A stretch of 64,000 nt of DNA from Dermacentor variabilis (Eukaryota > Arthropoda > Arachnida > Ixodida > Ixodidae): contig NC_134568.1 in assembly GCF_050947875.1 (NCBI RefSeq), positions 202,335,729 to 202,399,728 of the forward strand, read 5' to 3'. Below the pieces are notes generated by a model. That model was not told the DNA's origin and did no database searches. It saw only the letters and a program-made list of their open reading frames with translations. The position numbers were made by a program, and so were the translations under genes. The stretch's first letter is position 1, and the number at the start of each line of letters is the position of its first letter. This document shows, in pieces, positions 36,500-48,422 of the stretch.

Positions 36500-38250
36500 C
36501 CTAATGATCTAAAAGTAACAACATCTCCTCTCTCCTCCTCCTATGCCGGCACTCCTTCTCTTGGCTCCTCCTGGGTGCCGACAGTGGCGGCACCAAGGCC
36601 CAGTACAGCTAGCAGATGCTCCCAACATTCGCCCCTGCAGGCGCGCAGTGAATTGCGCGCCTGAAGGATTTGGTTGTTGCATTTACGACAGGAGAGGTTC
36701 ATAAATGAGTTGCTCCAATAACTGCCGGTATCCATGTGGCACTGCTTTATCGAAGCTCCTTCCACTGTGATTGCGGTGTCAGTGGTGGCGGTGGTGTGCG
36801 CAAGCGAGCTAAGGGAGTGTTTCTTCTCGAACAGGGCCTTTTCATCAGCTTCATTTGAACCTCAACACCACCAAGAGAAATTGGAACAACATATGCTTTG
36901 TATGTGGATATTTACCTTTTGCTTTCTTAAAACAGACATGGGGTCTAGGGTTTATATGAACCGATGGTGGTGTACTACTTCCATAATATATTCTGTCAAA
37001 GGCACGTTTGCTCTTACTACAAAAAGGCTTGGTAGTAATGCATCTGGCCTTAATTTCTTGATGCCATAATTTCAAAGGATTTGGCTTTCAAATCGGTCTT
37101 CGCTGAAATAATCCTAAGATGAATAAACTAAGATTTGTTATGGCACAGCGTATTGAGAAATGATGAAAGGCACGGAAGAAAATACACACCGTGACATTTC
37201 ACAAATAATTTCGAAAATAAGAACCGTTGATATGTCAGCCCCGGCGTGTGCGTGGCCATAACAATTTTATCAACATCCAACGTTGAAAATGGTCTGTCAT
37301 TGCGCGCCCCTTTGTTAGAGATTTCTTTTAACCGGCCTATCTGCGTTAAAAATGTTTCAACCAGCTTAGATTTGCACGACATCTTTGAACCCAATATAAT
37401 TTCGGCTGTGTTTCGCAGATGTCTGCATTCTGATTTATTATGCGCGCAGAAATGGTGTACTCAAGATATAGCTGCCGTTACTGTGTCTAGGCACAGTAAC
37501 TGCTGACTTTGGTAACAACCCCGCAAATACATATAAGTGCACCATTGTCCGCTACATAAAAGCCAGACCTGAACTGCGAGTAGCATGAACAGCAGGGGCT
37601 CAAATGATGAGAACCGCCGTTTCAGTCTCGAGTTCGTCGGTGAAGTCCAGATAAAAAAAAAAAAAAAAACAGAAAAAAAGTATAGCAATGTGCGTCACTT
37701 CAGTAGGCAATACACATCACTGAACGGTGGGTAGAACTAACATAGGAAGTACAACTTTCGTGTCTAAGCTCAGCAACAGTTTCAACTACAACAAAACGAG
37801 TTCGCCAAGCAATGTGCACAATATCATAATGAAGCCTGCCGAACCAGAAGCGTGAACGGCGAGGCTCAGACATGAAGCACGGCTTTCGTAGCAGCGAAGC
37901 ACGGCTTTTGTACAACCATGCCGAACGTTTATTTAGTGCGAAGAAAGGCTGCAGACGCTCGTGCTTCTCACCAAATTGTCCGAAAAAATACGGGCGACTT
38001 CTTATGAACAGCCACTTTCCTGACAAAGGTGCGGGTCCCGCCCATTTTCTAAGTTTGCCGGGCCGATCCTGTACAGCGAAATCTTTCGGTGAGCCGCGTT
38101 GCTTCTTCCTGATAGAATACCGAAAAGTCTTTTGCCCTAGCCTCCTCCGTTGTTGCACTCAAAAGCACAACATAGGCTAGCGAAACGGCGCTAGCGAGAC
38201 GCTTCCTGCCAAAAACCAACCGAAGCGTGATTTCGATATCCGGGAATGGC
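36500..38250 (-). pseudogene. Possible THAP-domain (P-element-like) transposon relic
   Basis: On the minus strand near 38170 a frame reads CCAFECNNGGG, like the first cysteine pair of a THAP zinc finger. Near 37110-37040 another reads FSEDRFESQIL then YGIKKLRPDAL(L)PSLF, matching the HF...F and KL(R/K)P.A.P.(L/I)F end of THAP domains. The two parts are about 1 kb apart and in different frames, and no transposase core is legible. The call rests on these motifs only. Confidence 0.4.
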
Positions 38251-38915
38251 ACCAGTATCTGCTACGGACCAAAAAAGCGAGTGCTAGCACGTGACCACGG
38301 CGCTTCGACCAATAGGAAGGTCGACTCTCCGGAGGCACGGCAGGCAAGAGAGAATGCAGCAAAGTTCATATGGAGTCGTTACTTGACAGAGCGGTGACCA
38401 CATTATAGATAGACCGTTGGGGCATCCCGCAACATCACATGGAAGTTGAATTCTCTGCTACTTGCAGGTTGTGCAAGTTTCGCGAGCCAACAAAACCAGC
38501 GCAGCACTACGCGATGACGAAAGTACTGTAAAATGCGAAGACATGGGCGGCGCGGAGTCGAGTGAAAATGAAACTTTTCGACCACCTGTGTCGTTGTCAA
38601 GGGTAATTTCAGTGAGCTCTATCATCTAAAAATGAAATAGAGGTGAACAAGTAGCACTTTATTTTGTCTTATACAATGCGAGGATGTTTTTTGCAACGAG
38701 TGGTTGAGTACTAGTGACGAAATTCGACTGAGGAGTGCTTTCGTCATCGGGCAAGCACTTGAATGTCCCGGGGAAGTCTCTCTCTATTCATGACCTGTGT
38801 TTATGTCAATTTCTCGATTATTAAGGCTCTGTCTGCGATAATATTGGTGCCTTGGAGATTCTCGAGCACAAATCTATCATTTTAGCTTGAATTAATATTT
38901 GCCTTTATTGTCCCT

Positions 38916-41060
38916 TTGCAGACAGTAGACACGTTGCCATACGGCACACCATCTTCTGATTGACGTTTCGAGAAATATTTTGTATGCTGATTCCACATCC
39001 CAATCATATCCGTGATATCGCGTTTTTCAGACTTTGCTGACTAGGATGTCATTTGGACGTCCACCGGTAATATTCATTTGGATGTGGGATGTGTATGTGT
39101 GGGACATTGATGGTACTTTTTGTCATCTGGGTAGGACATACGATGGACATCCAAGGTAGGATATCCTATCGAAGACGTCACAGGGATATTGCAACTGGAC
39201 ATTTTTCGGCCCAGTCATTAATAGTTGTCCTTTGGCAGCCTTTGTTTTTGTCTCCTCAGGACAGAATTGCGTTTTTTCATGTGATCAAATTACAGGCCGA
39301 GGCTAGGTATCTGCAGCTCATGTGTACATCATACTTTGTGTATTCTTGACACAATTTACTTTGAAAAATTCAATATAGTTCAGTATGCCGCTTAGACCTG
39401 ACGGAAGGCCCGGAAAAATGAGTGCACTGCACTTCAGTGTGCGCGCATGTACACATACGTGTGCATGCAATGTATCCGATATGGCTGTGTGGGCATTCTG
39501 CTTGTTAGATTTTTCACATAGTCTGCTGCGAACGGAATATTCATTATAGCAAACACTATGCAATAGGCCCTGACACGTCCATGCAATGTACGCAACATGT
39601 CCCAGTGATGTACCTCGCGCATATGCAAGGTATGTCTGCAGGGCATAAAGTGTAACCAAACAATCGGGTCAGGGATGTCTGCTGGATGTGTATTCAACAC
39701 ATTCATGGGGATATCCATGTCTGGACAGTGGCTGTCCATGGCATGTCCATTGGATGTCATTGCATGCAGTTATTGGGGTCTTTGTTTCAATACTCTTCCT
39801 CTGTATGCAAAATTAACATACTGAGTCAAATTTGATTATGAATACTGTCGCCAGACGATTTTTCAAAGTTTTTTCAGTAACTTCCGTGTAATCTGGAAGT
39901 CTAGAAAAACGAACTTGGGCAGAAAAATGATTTTCATTGCTTTTTACAGTGCCAGCAGTACGGAAAACTTAATTGTTCCCTGTGAGGGCGCTTTTCTGAT
40001 ATCGTAATAATTGAGACCGTGGGGGCGTTTCGCGCTCGCTATGTGCACAACCCTATGTGCGTCATGCATCATCACGAAGTGTAGGTATGCGCACGCAACC
40101 GTGACTGTGCAACGCTTTCAGATGAGGCTCTCTTCGCGAATTCAGTTTACATATTTCTGCCTACATGGGAAGATACGCCTTTCTGCCCAATAAGCGCACA
40201 AACAATCTCTGTTCACGGTATATATACTTGATGGCAGATCGGAGCCGATCTCAGTTTCTCTGCAATTGCCAGTCTAGCCCGTGTGTGTAATCTCGCAACT
40301 GTTTGCGGAATAGTTCTACTGGTCCGAACATAGTGGCGGCAAGCTTAGAGTGGTGTCGAATTTCCACCAAGGCAACTAGGCAGGCTATGCAGCTAGGCCT
40401 AACCAGCACTGCTTTGTCAGTACCCAGCGGCGAAAGTTCTGGTTTGGTGCTCGAGTCAATGAAAATCGTGTTAGCGGCCATACGACATTCCTGAAGCAGC
40501 GAAAGCGCTTCGCCAACGAGAATGCGGCTCTGGCTTGGCACCAGTATGCTCCCTTGTTGCCTGCCGCCTGAAAAGAAACCGAAAGCGACACTGTCCCGTT
40601 GTGTAAGCAATTAGCCCACACACAGCGACCCATCGGGTGCCCAGTGGCGCTGAAGAAGCTTGAGGTATAGCGAAAAAAGATAATAATAATAATATTGTCA
40701 CAACAGCGCTCGAAGAAACAGGCTTAGCTAGGGCCACTGTGCCAACACAGCCGCTGGGCCACGCTATGTCGCTTTCCCTGGTGGGGAAAAATGACGTTTG
40801 AAGACTTCATTGTTTTCAAAAGCCCGAGTAGCTCTTGCTGCGCAGAGTGGGCATACATTTATGATATTTTGCTAAAAGGTGGCAAGATGATAGCAGAGTT
40901 CGGCGCAGTTGGCGTAGCTGTAACATTGCTGAAATTTAATAAAGCTACTCCTGTATGTGTGTGTGAAAACTTAAAAGTATGCCGAATTTTTACGTGTTTC
41001 ATTGCTGATTCAATTACCTCTTATAATTATTTTACAATGACTGCTACTTCTTATTTAACA
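38916..41060. other. Spacer, no confirmed gene; repeat-rich at 39040-39760
   Basis: The stretch 39040-39760 is dense in ATGTCC/GGACAT-type words on both strands. A weak candidate ORF with a signal-peptide-like start lies at 40471-40737. Nothing else could be named. Confidence 0.4.
40471..40737 (-). CDS. Weak candidate: short secreted-protein-like ORF
   Basis: The 88-codon frame begins MALAKPVSSSAVVTILLLLS and continues FFAIPQASSAPLG, a classical signal peptide shape with a plausible cleavage after ASSA. The part behind it is arginine-rich and has no family motif. The overlapping frame at 40251-40610 reads like protein in places (GEALSLLQECRMAAN), so a frameshift or splice may join them. An ATT-type trinucleotide repeat inside the hydrophobic stretch could produce the leucine run by chance. 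No function is proposed. Confidence 0.2.
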   Translation of the reverse strand: MALAKPVSSSAVVTILLLLSFFAIPQASSAPLGTRWVAVCGLIAYTTGQCRFRFLFRRQATREHTGAKPEPHSRWRSAFAASGMSYGR

Positions 41061-41062
41061 GA

Positions 41063-41315
41063 ATTATTCAATGCACCCTGCTATGTCCTTATGTATTAAA
41101 AATCCTACCCCATCTTCTTACCTGGAAGGCTTTTGAAGCACAGGACATGCCCATTTGTCAGAACTGTATATGCCTCACCTGTTCTCCTAACCTCGTAAAT
41201 CCTAATGACTTCCCATGGGTAATGCACGATAATTCCTCACGTAGCCCTGGTTAATCTGGTTAACATCTGTGCATTTCACCTCTTGTTTTCCCTCCCTCCT
41301 CAAGTAGCCCTGCAA
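41063..41315 (-). pseudogene. RTE-type LINE endonuclease fragment
   Basis: The plus-strand text AAAAATCCTACCCCATCTTC and GGACATGCCC...CCTCACCTGTTCTCCTAA parallels copies A (10560-10660) and B (23335-23430), which carry the 5' part of the endonuclease. It may be the missing 5' portion of copy C, displaced by DNA between 34690 and 41062. Confidence 0.65.
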
Positions 41316-41522
41316 AGCTACAGAAGAACTTCAGTTTGGCCTAGTTGGTGTTTACTGCATATCATATTGACTGCAAATGAAGACGGGGACAGCGAAGAGA
41401 ACACAGAAACACAAAACGGGCAGTCCTGTTTCACCGTGCTGGTAGCCAGCGTCCGAGCGTAAGCGAACTCAAGCCCACTTCGCAATGCCAGCACGCCTAG
41501 GGGCAAGCGCATACAACACACG

Positions 41523-42417
41523 CTAACAAACTCCTCTGTAGTGCCTAGGCACAGTCATACATTCAAGGAGCAAAACCACATTTTCCCTCTTGCACCCACT
41601 GTTACTCTGGCATACGTGCAAATGTCCGGTGCCCGCGCAAGTGCCATGCCCTGCTGTACCTGCTACCACTTGTAAATACGCTACCTGGATCGGGAAGTGC
41701 CATGGAGGAAAGAAACTTCCTTCCTCCATGGGAAGTGCCCACTCCTCCATCATGCTTTTCAGAAAGAGCACGGTTTCTGGCTGTGTGAGCGTCTGCCATT
41801 TCTGTACATGCCAGTGCGTGCACATGCAAAATAAGCTGTCCATGACGTAGCATGTTACCGACAAGTAGCTTTCATTAGCACGCGATGTCCAACTGTCTGT
41901 CGTTATTGAAATTGCTTCTACTCCACTGTCAATCACTGCCTGAAGGCTGCTTATCAAGTTTTGTTTCTTCGAAGCATAGAGCTCCGGAATTATTGCTCTG
42001 GAAAACATTGTTCGCGACGGCACAACGTACTCGGGAATAGCAGCGTTCATAGCGACCACAAAGCTCGGCTCCTCAACAACACTGTAAGAATGCATCCCGC
42101 GCACTATGAATCTGGCAATAGCCTTTGTCATTTCGTGTGCTTTTGGTGCCGTATGTTTTAGCTTCGGCTTGAAACGGTCAGCTGCTGAAGGCTGTTGCGC
42201 GTCAGGCTTAGGGACAGCAGTAGACTTCACGCCTTTCCGTACACAACATTCTTTTTCATATGCTACGAATACATCCGGGTGCTTCTTTAAATGTGTCGCC
42301 AGAGTCGTCGTAGTCCCCATTGGCGTCTTCGGAATAGCATGGCATTTGAGACACTGAGCTTCCTGGCCTCACAAAAAAGTTCCATATAGGGTTGGCACCC
42401 GTGGAAGCATTGGCCAT
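41523..42417 (-). pseudogene. hAT transposase relic with BED zinc finger
   Basis: From a methionine at 42417 the minus strand reads ANPIWNFFV, then after a frameshift EAQCLKCHAIPKTP and TTTLATHLKKHPDVF. That is a BED finger: aromatic W..F, C-x2-C, H-x4-H. It continues with AIARFIVRGMHSYSVVEEPS, SRTMFSRAIIPELY and SITTDSWTSRANESYLSVTC, characteristic of ZBED/hAT transposases. Past that point the frame shifts again (ADAHTA in one frame, LKSMMEEWALP in another) and the C-terminal dimerisation domain is absent. It is a broken copy, and its terminal inverted repeats were not identified. Confidence 0.85.
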
Positions 42418-42449
42418 GTCACTTGACTGATTGAAGCAACTGATGCACA

Positions 42450-44040
42450 CTGAAGTTCAAGCGTGCAATGTGATCAACACCTGCTCACTGCACGCGTGCC
42501 ACATGGTAACCAAACAATGAAACGCGACCCTTGACTACCTTAACGAACGTGCGCGTGTGATAGCTATGACAACGCCATAGAATAAAGAACCAACTTTAGA
42601 GAAGGGAAACTGTACCTTCCGCAGTGGTTCGAAAATAAGCAGCGGCAGCGCATGGAACTTGCTTAGGTGGACGCCAGATGGCGCTGCTCAACCCAGAAGC
42701 AGAAGTCTTTTTTTTTTTTTTTAAGCAAAACCCAATATGGGGGGGGGGGGGGGGGGGCCTGCTTTTTGCCGGTAGCGTGCGCTGGTACGCGCCGTGCTTG
42801 CCCTGCTGGCTATGCGGCATGCCTCAATACCTTGGCTGCCGCGTAGCTGGTGCGTTCTAATTGCCAGGAGACCAAAGAGCCTCTCCTGACGCCCATACAA
42901 ACAAGCCACAAGTAAGTGAACAGAACGTGTGACTTTATTAGCAGAAGATAAGCAGTGTACATTCTCATGCAATAGCAGAAATAAAATTTGCATGTTGAGA
43001 TATGCTGGAATCATTGATGCGAGCTTGTAAATGGCTCACCATCGTTGTCGCACATGGCAGTCTGGTAACGAGCAACAAGCAGATTGGACAGAGCGTCGCT
43101 CCTGTTTGAACCGACATGTCCATTGAAGATGAGCAACTTCCATTGCGATGCTATTGAGTGACGCAGGCACCTGCTGCCGCAACCAACACAGCGACATGGA
43201 CTACCCAGCATTTTAGCGTTAACTCCTTTCCAACCTGCACATTTATTTTCTTTCGAGGGCCGCTAATGTGTGGCTCACACTTGGTGTCCCACTTTGTCTG
43301 AATATGGGCAAGTCGCTTTCGTGGGCATCACCTTCGGCAGCCATTTTTGCGGGCCTTTCCACCCATGCGACTATCAACTTCATACACTTTGAACCATGTA
43401 AGCACGTATGCTGGTCTCCGTTTTGAGCAAATCATGGCCGAGGTAGGCCACAAGCACAATTTGCCCATGGCTGCAGCAGGAAAGAATGAACGGGGAGCAC
43501 CAGTTACGGTCTGTATACTGGGAGTCTGTGTCGCTGTGTGAACTGCAGGAGCAATGCTTACTTCGAGAGACTACTTACCAATGCAACCGACCAGGCCCCC
43601 ACCTCCGAGAAACGTAACACGGCTGCCCCACAACCAAGTGGGGCACCAAAACCAGATTCTGCAATCAATCACTTCAGTGTAGCTTGCGCAAAGACCCAGG
43701 CTATCGAGGAAGAAGAGCAATTATCAACAAGACTAGGAATATGGAAAATGAGAAAGCCTGCATTCAAGAGAGAAGCCACTCTGCTCTGCAAGCATTGAAG
43801 GCTAAAAACATCAAGAAAAGTAAAATGGTGCATAGTACATGGTGCATAGGTTAATGCAAAACACATGCCACCGCTGCACCAGCTATTTCAGGAGAGGAAT
43901 TGTCCATGACAACATACACTAGAAGATACTGCTACAGATATGTTAAGCTATTAGACAGTGACTGGTATTAAGTATCAGCGAAGAATCGGTTGACCTTTAT
44001 GTTTGGATGAGGATGAATGATCTCTAACGAGAATGGGCAA
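42450..44040. other. Spacer, no gene recognised
   Basis: It contains a poly-T run followed by 19 or so G residues (42707-42757). Open frames at 43347-43798 have protein-like stretches but no domain that I can name. Confidence 0.35.
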
Positions 44041-44049
44041 TGAAAAAGC

Positions 44050-44510
44050 TTGCATTTATAGAAGAAAAATTACATTTGGCACAAATGGAATTGACATGGC
44101 CACGAAGCTGATTAAGGGCAAACTGACGGAACTCTTTTGGCCAGCGTCGTCCGTGCTTCGTCAGAAGTTGCAGGTGCATCTGAAGACGAAGAATTTCTTG
44201 AAAGTCCTTTTTGAGTTACCTGGATGGCTCAGCCAAATCTCCGTGCTGGCGGAATGGTGGCTGAAGCTCATTTCAGTCTTGACACAGTCCTCTGCAGACT
44301 TGATATCACATCCAAATTCTTCTGCATGCGCTTCTTTGTGGTGTAAAAGCCTTGCAAATTTGGCTCCAGCCCCTTCCTGTTGGTGTAGATTGGAGCTCCT
44401 GTGATGACCAGGATGTGCTTGGCATAGACTCTGTTGGGGCAGAACGGTGACACATGAGATACAGCACAGATTAGCCAAACTCATGTGTGTTTTCAGCACT
44501 TACAGCAGCA
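44050..44510 (-). pseudogene. Possible P-element (THAP9-like) transposase fragment
   Basis: One minus frame reads GFYTTKKRMQKNLDVISSLQ, a coiled-coil-like segment. Another reads LLTKHGRRWPKEFRQFALN, similar to the K.GRRW..E.R.FAL block that follows the coiled coil in P-element/THAP9 transposases. The frames differ and there are stops. Identification is by motif memory only. Confidence 0.35.
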
Positions 44511-44519
44511 CTTACTTAC

Positions 44520-45078
44520 TTACAGCAACTGAGATCCTGACTGCACATATGTAATGCAGGATCTATTTCGTTAACTTGTTCGTGCCTGTAAGTTAATGAG
44601 ACTGATATTATATAATGATTCAAGCAGCGGTGTTAAACGACTCACCGTTATTGCTGTTGTCAGCCTCAGCAAAATCCAGCTCCCGTTTCGATGCAGACAT
44701 GTTCCAAATGGCTCACGACCAAAACCCAACTTTCATGCTTACATGTCCACTTGCAAACATGTCACTTCACCCCAAGTTAAATAATGTGACACATCGAAGC
44801 ACAATACACTAGTTTTAGCAACAAAGAAGCAACCAGTCCGAGTGTACGAATGAATGAATCCGTGCCGCTGTGCACTCGAAAATACCGGTAAAATTTTAAA
44901 ATCCAGGCCAGAGGTCACGTGAAAGATTGATGATGCTGAATGCTATTTGCGTTTATAATGACGAAAAAACAATAAACTTGCAAAGAGTACAATATCTCAT
45001 AAGCAATGATAATTTTGCCCTCTTTTTTTATGTAATAAAAATGCTTTGATAATTGTAAGAGAAAGTTTGTAAGATAAA
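44520..45078. other. Spacer, nothing recognised
   Basis: No domain or terminal repeat was found. A minus-strand frame at 44700-44640 ending in a GTGAGT donor-like site is noted but unsupported. Confidence 0.3.
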
Positions 45079-45121
45079 ATGGATGGATGGATGGATGGAT
45101 GGATGGATGGATGGATGGATG
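45079..45121. repeat. (GGAT)n tail of the CR1/L2-type LINE
   Basis: About ten ATGG/GGAT units form the 3' terminal tandem repeat of the minus-strand LINE that starts here. Confidence 0.85.
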
Positions 45122-45211
45122 AGTGAGGCTCAACCCTTTGAATAGGGTGGCGCCGGTGCACGCCACCTAGCCTTGAATAGTACTATATGCATGCATACCT
45201 ATGTATTTACT

Positions 45212-48200
45212 CCTTTACTTTTGCGTTGATATTATCCACCAATCAGATAGCCTCCATTTAGTTATTTCTACCTGTTCAAAGTCTGTTTTACTTTCACTGT
45301 CTTTTAAACTCAAAGCTTTGAATAGTTCCCCGTTAAATTCAACTGCAGGGTGAAGTTGTTTACAAGCAAGTATCAGCTGTTCAGCCATTTCCTCCTCCTC
45401 TCCACACGCCCCACACAACAAGTCTATCTCCTGGTATTTGGCTCGGTACGTTTTAGTCTGCAGTACACCTGTCCTGGCCTCAAACAATGAGCTTCCCTCA
45501 GAGTTATCGTAAATATTTTTTTTGGCTATTTCTTGCTTAAACGTCCTGTATGTCTCTAATGCTTATTTAGTTTGCATCTCTGTTTTCCACATACCTCTCT
45601 CTGTCTCCTTAACCTTTTTCTTGACGGATGATTCCTTACCTGTCCCCCAACTGCTGCCCAAGTATTTGCTTGACAATTTTCTAGTTCGCGTTTTCCACCT
45701 TGTGTCAACATTCCTCGTGTATAAGTAACTGAAAACCTTCCTAGCCCACCACATTTCCCCCATTTTTCTCAATTGCTCCTCAAGTGCTATCTTGCTACTA
45801 GCCTCTCTGTCCTCGAAAGAAGTCCATCCAAGATCCCCCTGCACCCCAAGATTTGGTTTCTTGCCATGTGCTCCCAGAGCGAGCCTACCCACACCACGTT
45901 GCCTAGTTTCCAACTGTGCCCGGGTCTCTGCTCTCATACATAGAACTGCATTGGCAAAAGTCAGGCCCAGAACCATTACCCCCTTCCATATCCCTCGTAC
46001 TACCTCGTACCTATTGTAGTTCCACAGTGCCCTACTCTTCATAATCGCTGCACTTCTGTTACCTTTAGTCGTTACATATTTTTCGTACTCTGTCAGATAC
46101 TCAATTCCATTATTTATCCACACCCCAAGATACTTGTACTTATTGACTATCTCAAGCGTGGCCTCCTGTATCTTATGCTCGCCATAAATATTATCATTAA
46201 AAATCATGACTGCTGATTTTTCTATGCTATACTTCAAGCCTAATCGGTCTCCTTCTGTACCACATATGTCCATCAATCCCGGCAGATCTTCTGTATTGTC
46301 AGCCATTAATACAATATCATCCGCATACATCAGTCTTGGTAATGACTGTTCAATCAATTTTCCTTGTTTGAAGAGTGATAGGTTGAAGCCGAGTCCGCTT
46401 TGCTGTATTTTAGCCTCTAATCCTTGTAGGTACAGCATAAACAACAGAGATGACAATGGGCACCCCTGCCTAAGCCCCCGCCGAATCATTACAGGCTCCG
46501 AAACCTGCTTTTCCCATTGTATAATCACCCGGTTACATATATAGATATCTTTTAAGAAATTGGTTACTCCATCTTGCACTCCTAAAGTTTCCAGAATTCC
46601 CCACAAGCACTCTTGAAGTACACTGTCATAGGCTCCCTTGATATACGAAAAAGCCAGCCTAGGGGTCTGTGTTCCTTTTCAGCTATTTCAATGCAGTGTT
46701 AGTGAGAACAGATTGTCTTCTAGCCTCCTATGCTTCTGGAACCCATTTTGTAGCTCTCCAAGCACCCCCTCATTCTCTAGCCATGCCTGCAGTCTGTCCT
46801 TTATAATCTGCATAACCACCCTGTAAACCACTGTCGTCACTGTTATAGGCCGGTAGTTATTTATGTCAGCTTTGTCCCCCTTTCCCTTATATATAATTCT
46901 CATCCTACTTAGCCTCCATTCGTCAGTTACTTTACCATCCATTAGCATATTGCTCACCACCTCCCTTAATGCTTTCTTAGATTTCAGGCCCAATTTCTTT
47001 ATTAACATAATTGGAATACCATCCAGGCCTGCCGCTGTGCTACTTGGTACCCTCTTCTCGGCCCTTTCCCACTCTCTTTGTCCAAGCGAAAGCAGTGGAT
47101 TGACCAGGCTATCCCCCTCCGACATATTGCATGTACCATTTCTCTGTTCTGTAAAATTTTCCCTCATCATGGTTCCTATATGCTCCATTGCCTCCTCTCC
47201 TAACCGAGTACCTTGAGCTGTTACTATATGCCTCGGCTCTAGGCTTGTCCTATTACCCAAGGAGTTCAGATGTTGCCAGAATTTTGTAGTTGCCTGTTTA
47301 TCTGTTTTATTGCTTACTTCTGACAGCCATTGGGACCCTTTTGTCTTGATTTTCTCGTTGATCAAATAGGATGCTTCCCTTCTGCATTTTATGTAGTTCA
47401 CCCATTTTCTCTCTACTTCTGCTTCAGGTTCTCCCTTACGTTTGGAATACCTGTGTTCCCTGGAGGCTTCCAGACGGTTCTTTATGGCCTTCTTAACCTC
47501 TTCATCCCACCAGCTCTTGAGTTTTTGTATGCCTTGCCTTGTTCTCCTTACTCGCACCTTACCTAGCTCACGCTCAAATAGTCTCATTAACTTTGGGTAA
47601 GGCCAATCAGTTTCAGTACCCTCTGATATTTCCTCTTCAATTTGTTTGGCCGCTATTTCCACTTGCTCTTCTGAGTAAAAAATCCCATCTGGCTGTTCCT
47701 CACACCTCGTTCGTGCTTTAGTTTCCCTCTTAAAACTCAACTTGATATGTTTGTGGTCACTACCTATACTTCTGGAGCCCTATTCATCTACAATCATGGC
47801 TCCTAATCTATCGTACATCCTATGTGACATTAACGCATAATCTATTGTCGAGTGTCGAGCCCCTACCTCCCATGTTATGATCCCGTCACACTTCTCAGTA
47901 GAGTTACAGACAACTAAGTTATGTCTCTCACACATATCCAGCAGCATGTTACCTGTGGAGTCTGTGTACCCATCCATATCTTCAACATACGCATTCATGT
48001 CTCCTAAAACAATTATCTCACATCCTTTTCCTAGCTCATTAATGTCCGCTGCTATACAGTCCAACATTTTTTTGTTTTCCTCTTTAGCATTTGATCCTGT
48101 CCAAAGGTATACAAAGCCTAGAAGTGTTTTTGCCCCCGCTACTTTTCCTTTTAGCCATAAATGCTCCTTGCATCCCTGTTTGACCCTTTGCCAATTTGTA

Positions 48201-48404
48201 TTTTTATGAATGAGTGCTCCAATTTCCCCCGCTCTTTCTGCTACCCTGCACTCTGTTGCAGTATTCCCTTGGATAATCAGGGTTACAGCATGGTTGTTCC
48301 ATTTTCCTAAGATGTGTCTCTACAAACCTGTATACCATTAAGTTCTCATGCCTTAGTTGCTCTTCGATTTCCTCCCATTTTAGCCTATCTCTGCCACCTT
48401 GCAT
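45212..48404 (-). pseudogene. LINE ORF2: endonuclease and reverse transcriptase
   Basis: The minus strand begins MQGGRDRLKWEEIEEQLRHE with the ETH motif (YRFVETHLRKM). Endonuclease continues with VLGDMNAYVEDMDG, HSTIDYALMSHRMYD and GSDHKHIKL. RT blocks are SSTAAGLDGIPIMLIKKL, INNYRPITVTTVVYRVVMQI, GLRQGCPLSSLLFMLYL and the catalytic LPRLMYADDIVLMAD. The C terminus ends with a CGACGEEEEMAEQLILAC knuckle. Two long frames survive (47740-46688 and 46606-45563), separated by a frameshift. A stop precedes GSRSIGSDH, and another break falls after the RT thumb. It is inactive but not old. Confidence 0.9.
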
Positions 48405-48422
48405 GTTAATGAACCCTATATC

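Larger units (their letters stand above)
35982..38915 (-). mobile_element. TTAA-flanked miniature element, copy 3, interrupted
   Basis: The left end GGGGACACTAAAGGCAAATA after TTAA (35978-35981) and the right end ATTTGCCTTTATTGTCCCT match the termini of the copy at 24761, in reverse orientation. Element sequence is continuous at 35982-36241 and about 38387-38915. The 2.1 kb between is foreign DNA with LINE and THAP-like remnants. The right flank reads TTGC instead of TTAA. Confidence 0.75.

Noticed and set aside
45079..45121. CRISPR-like array
   Set aside because: It is a simple tetranucleotide repeat without spacers, at the tail of a LINE.
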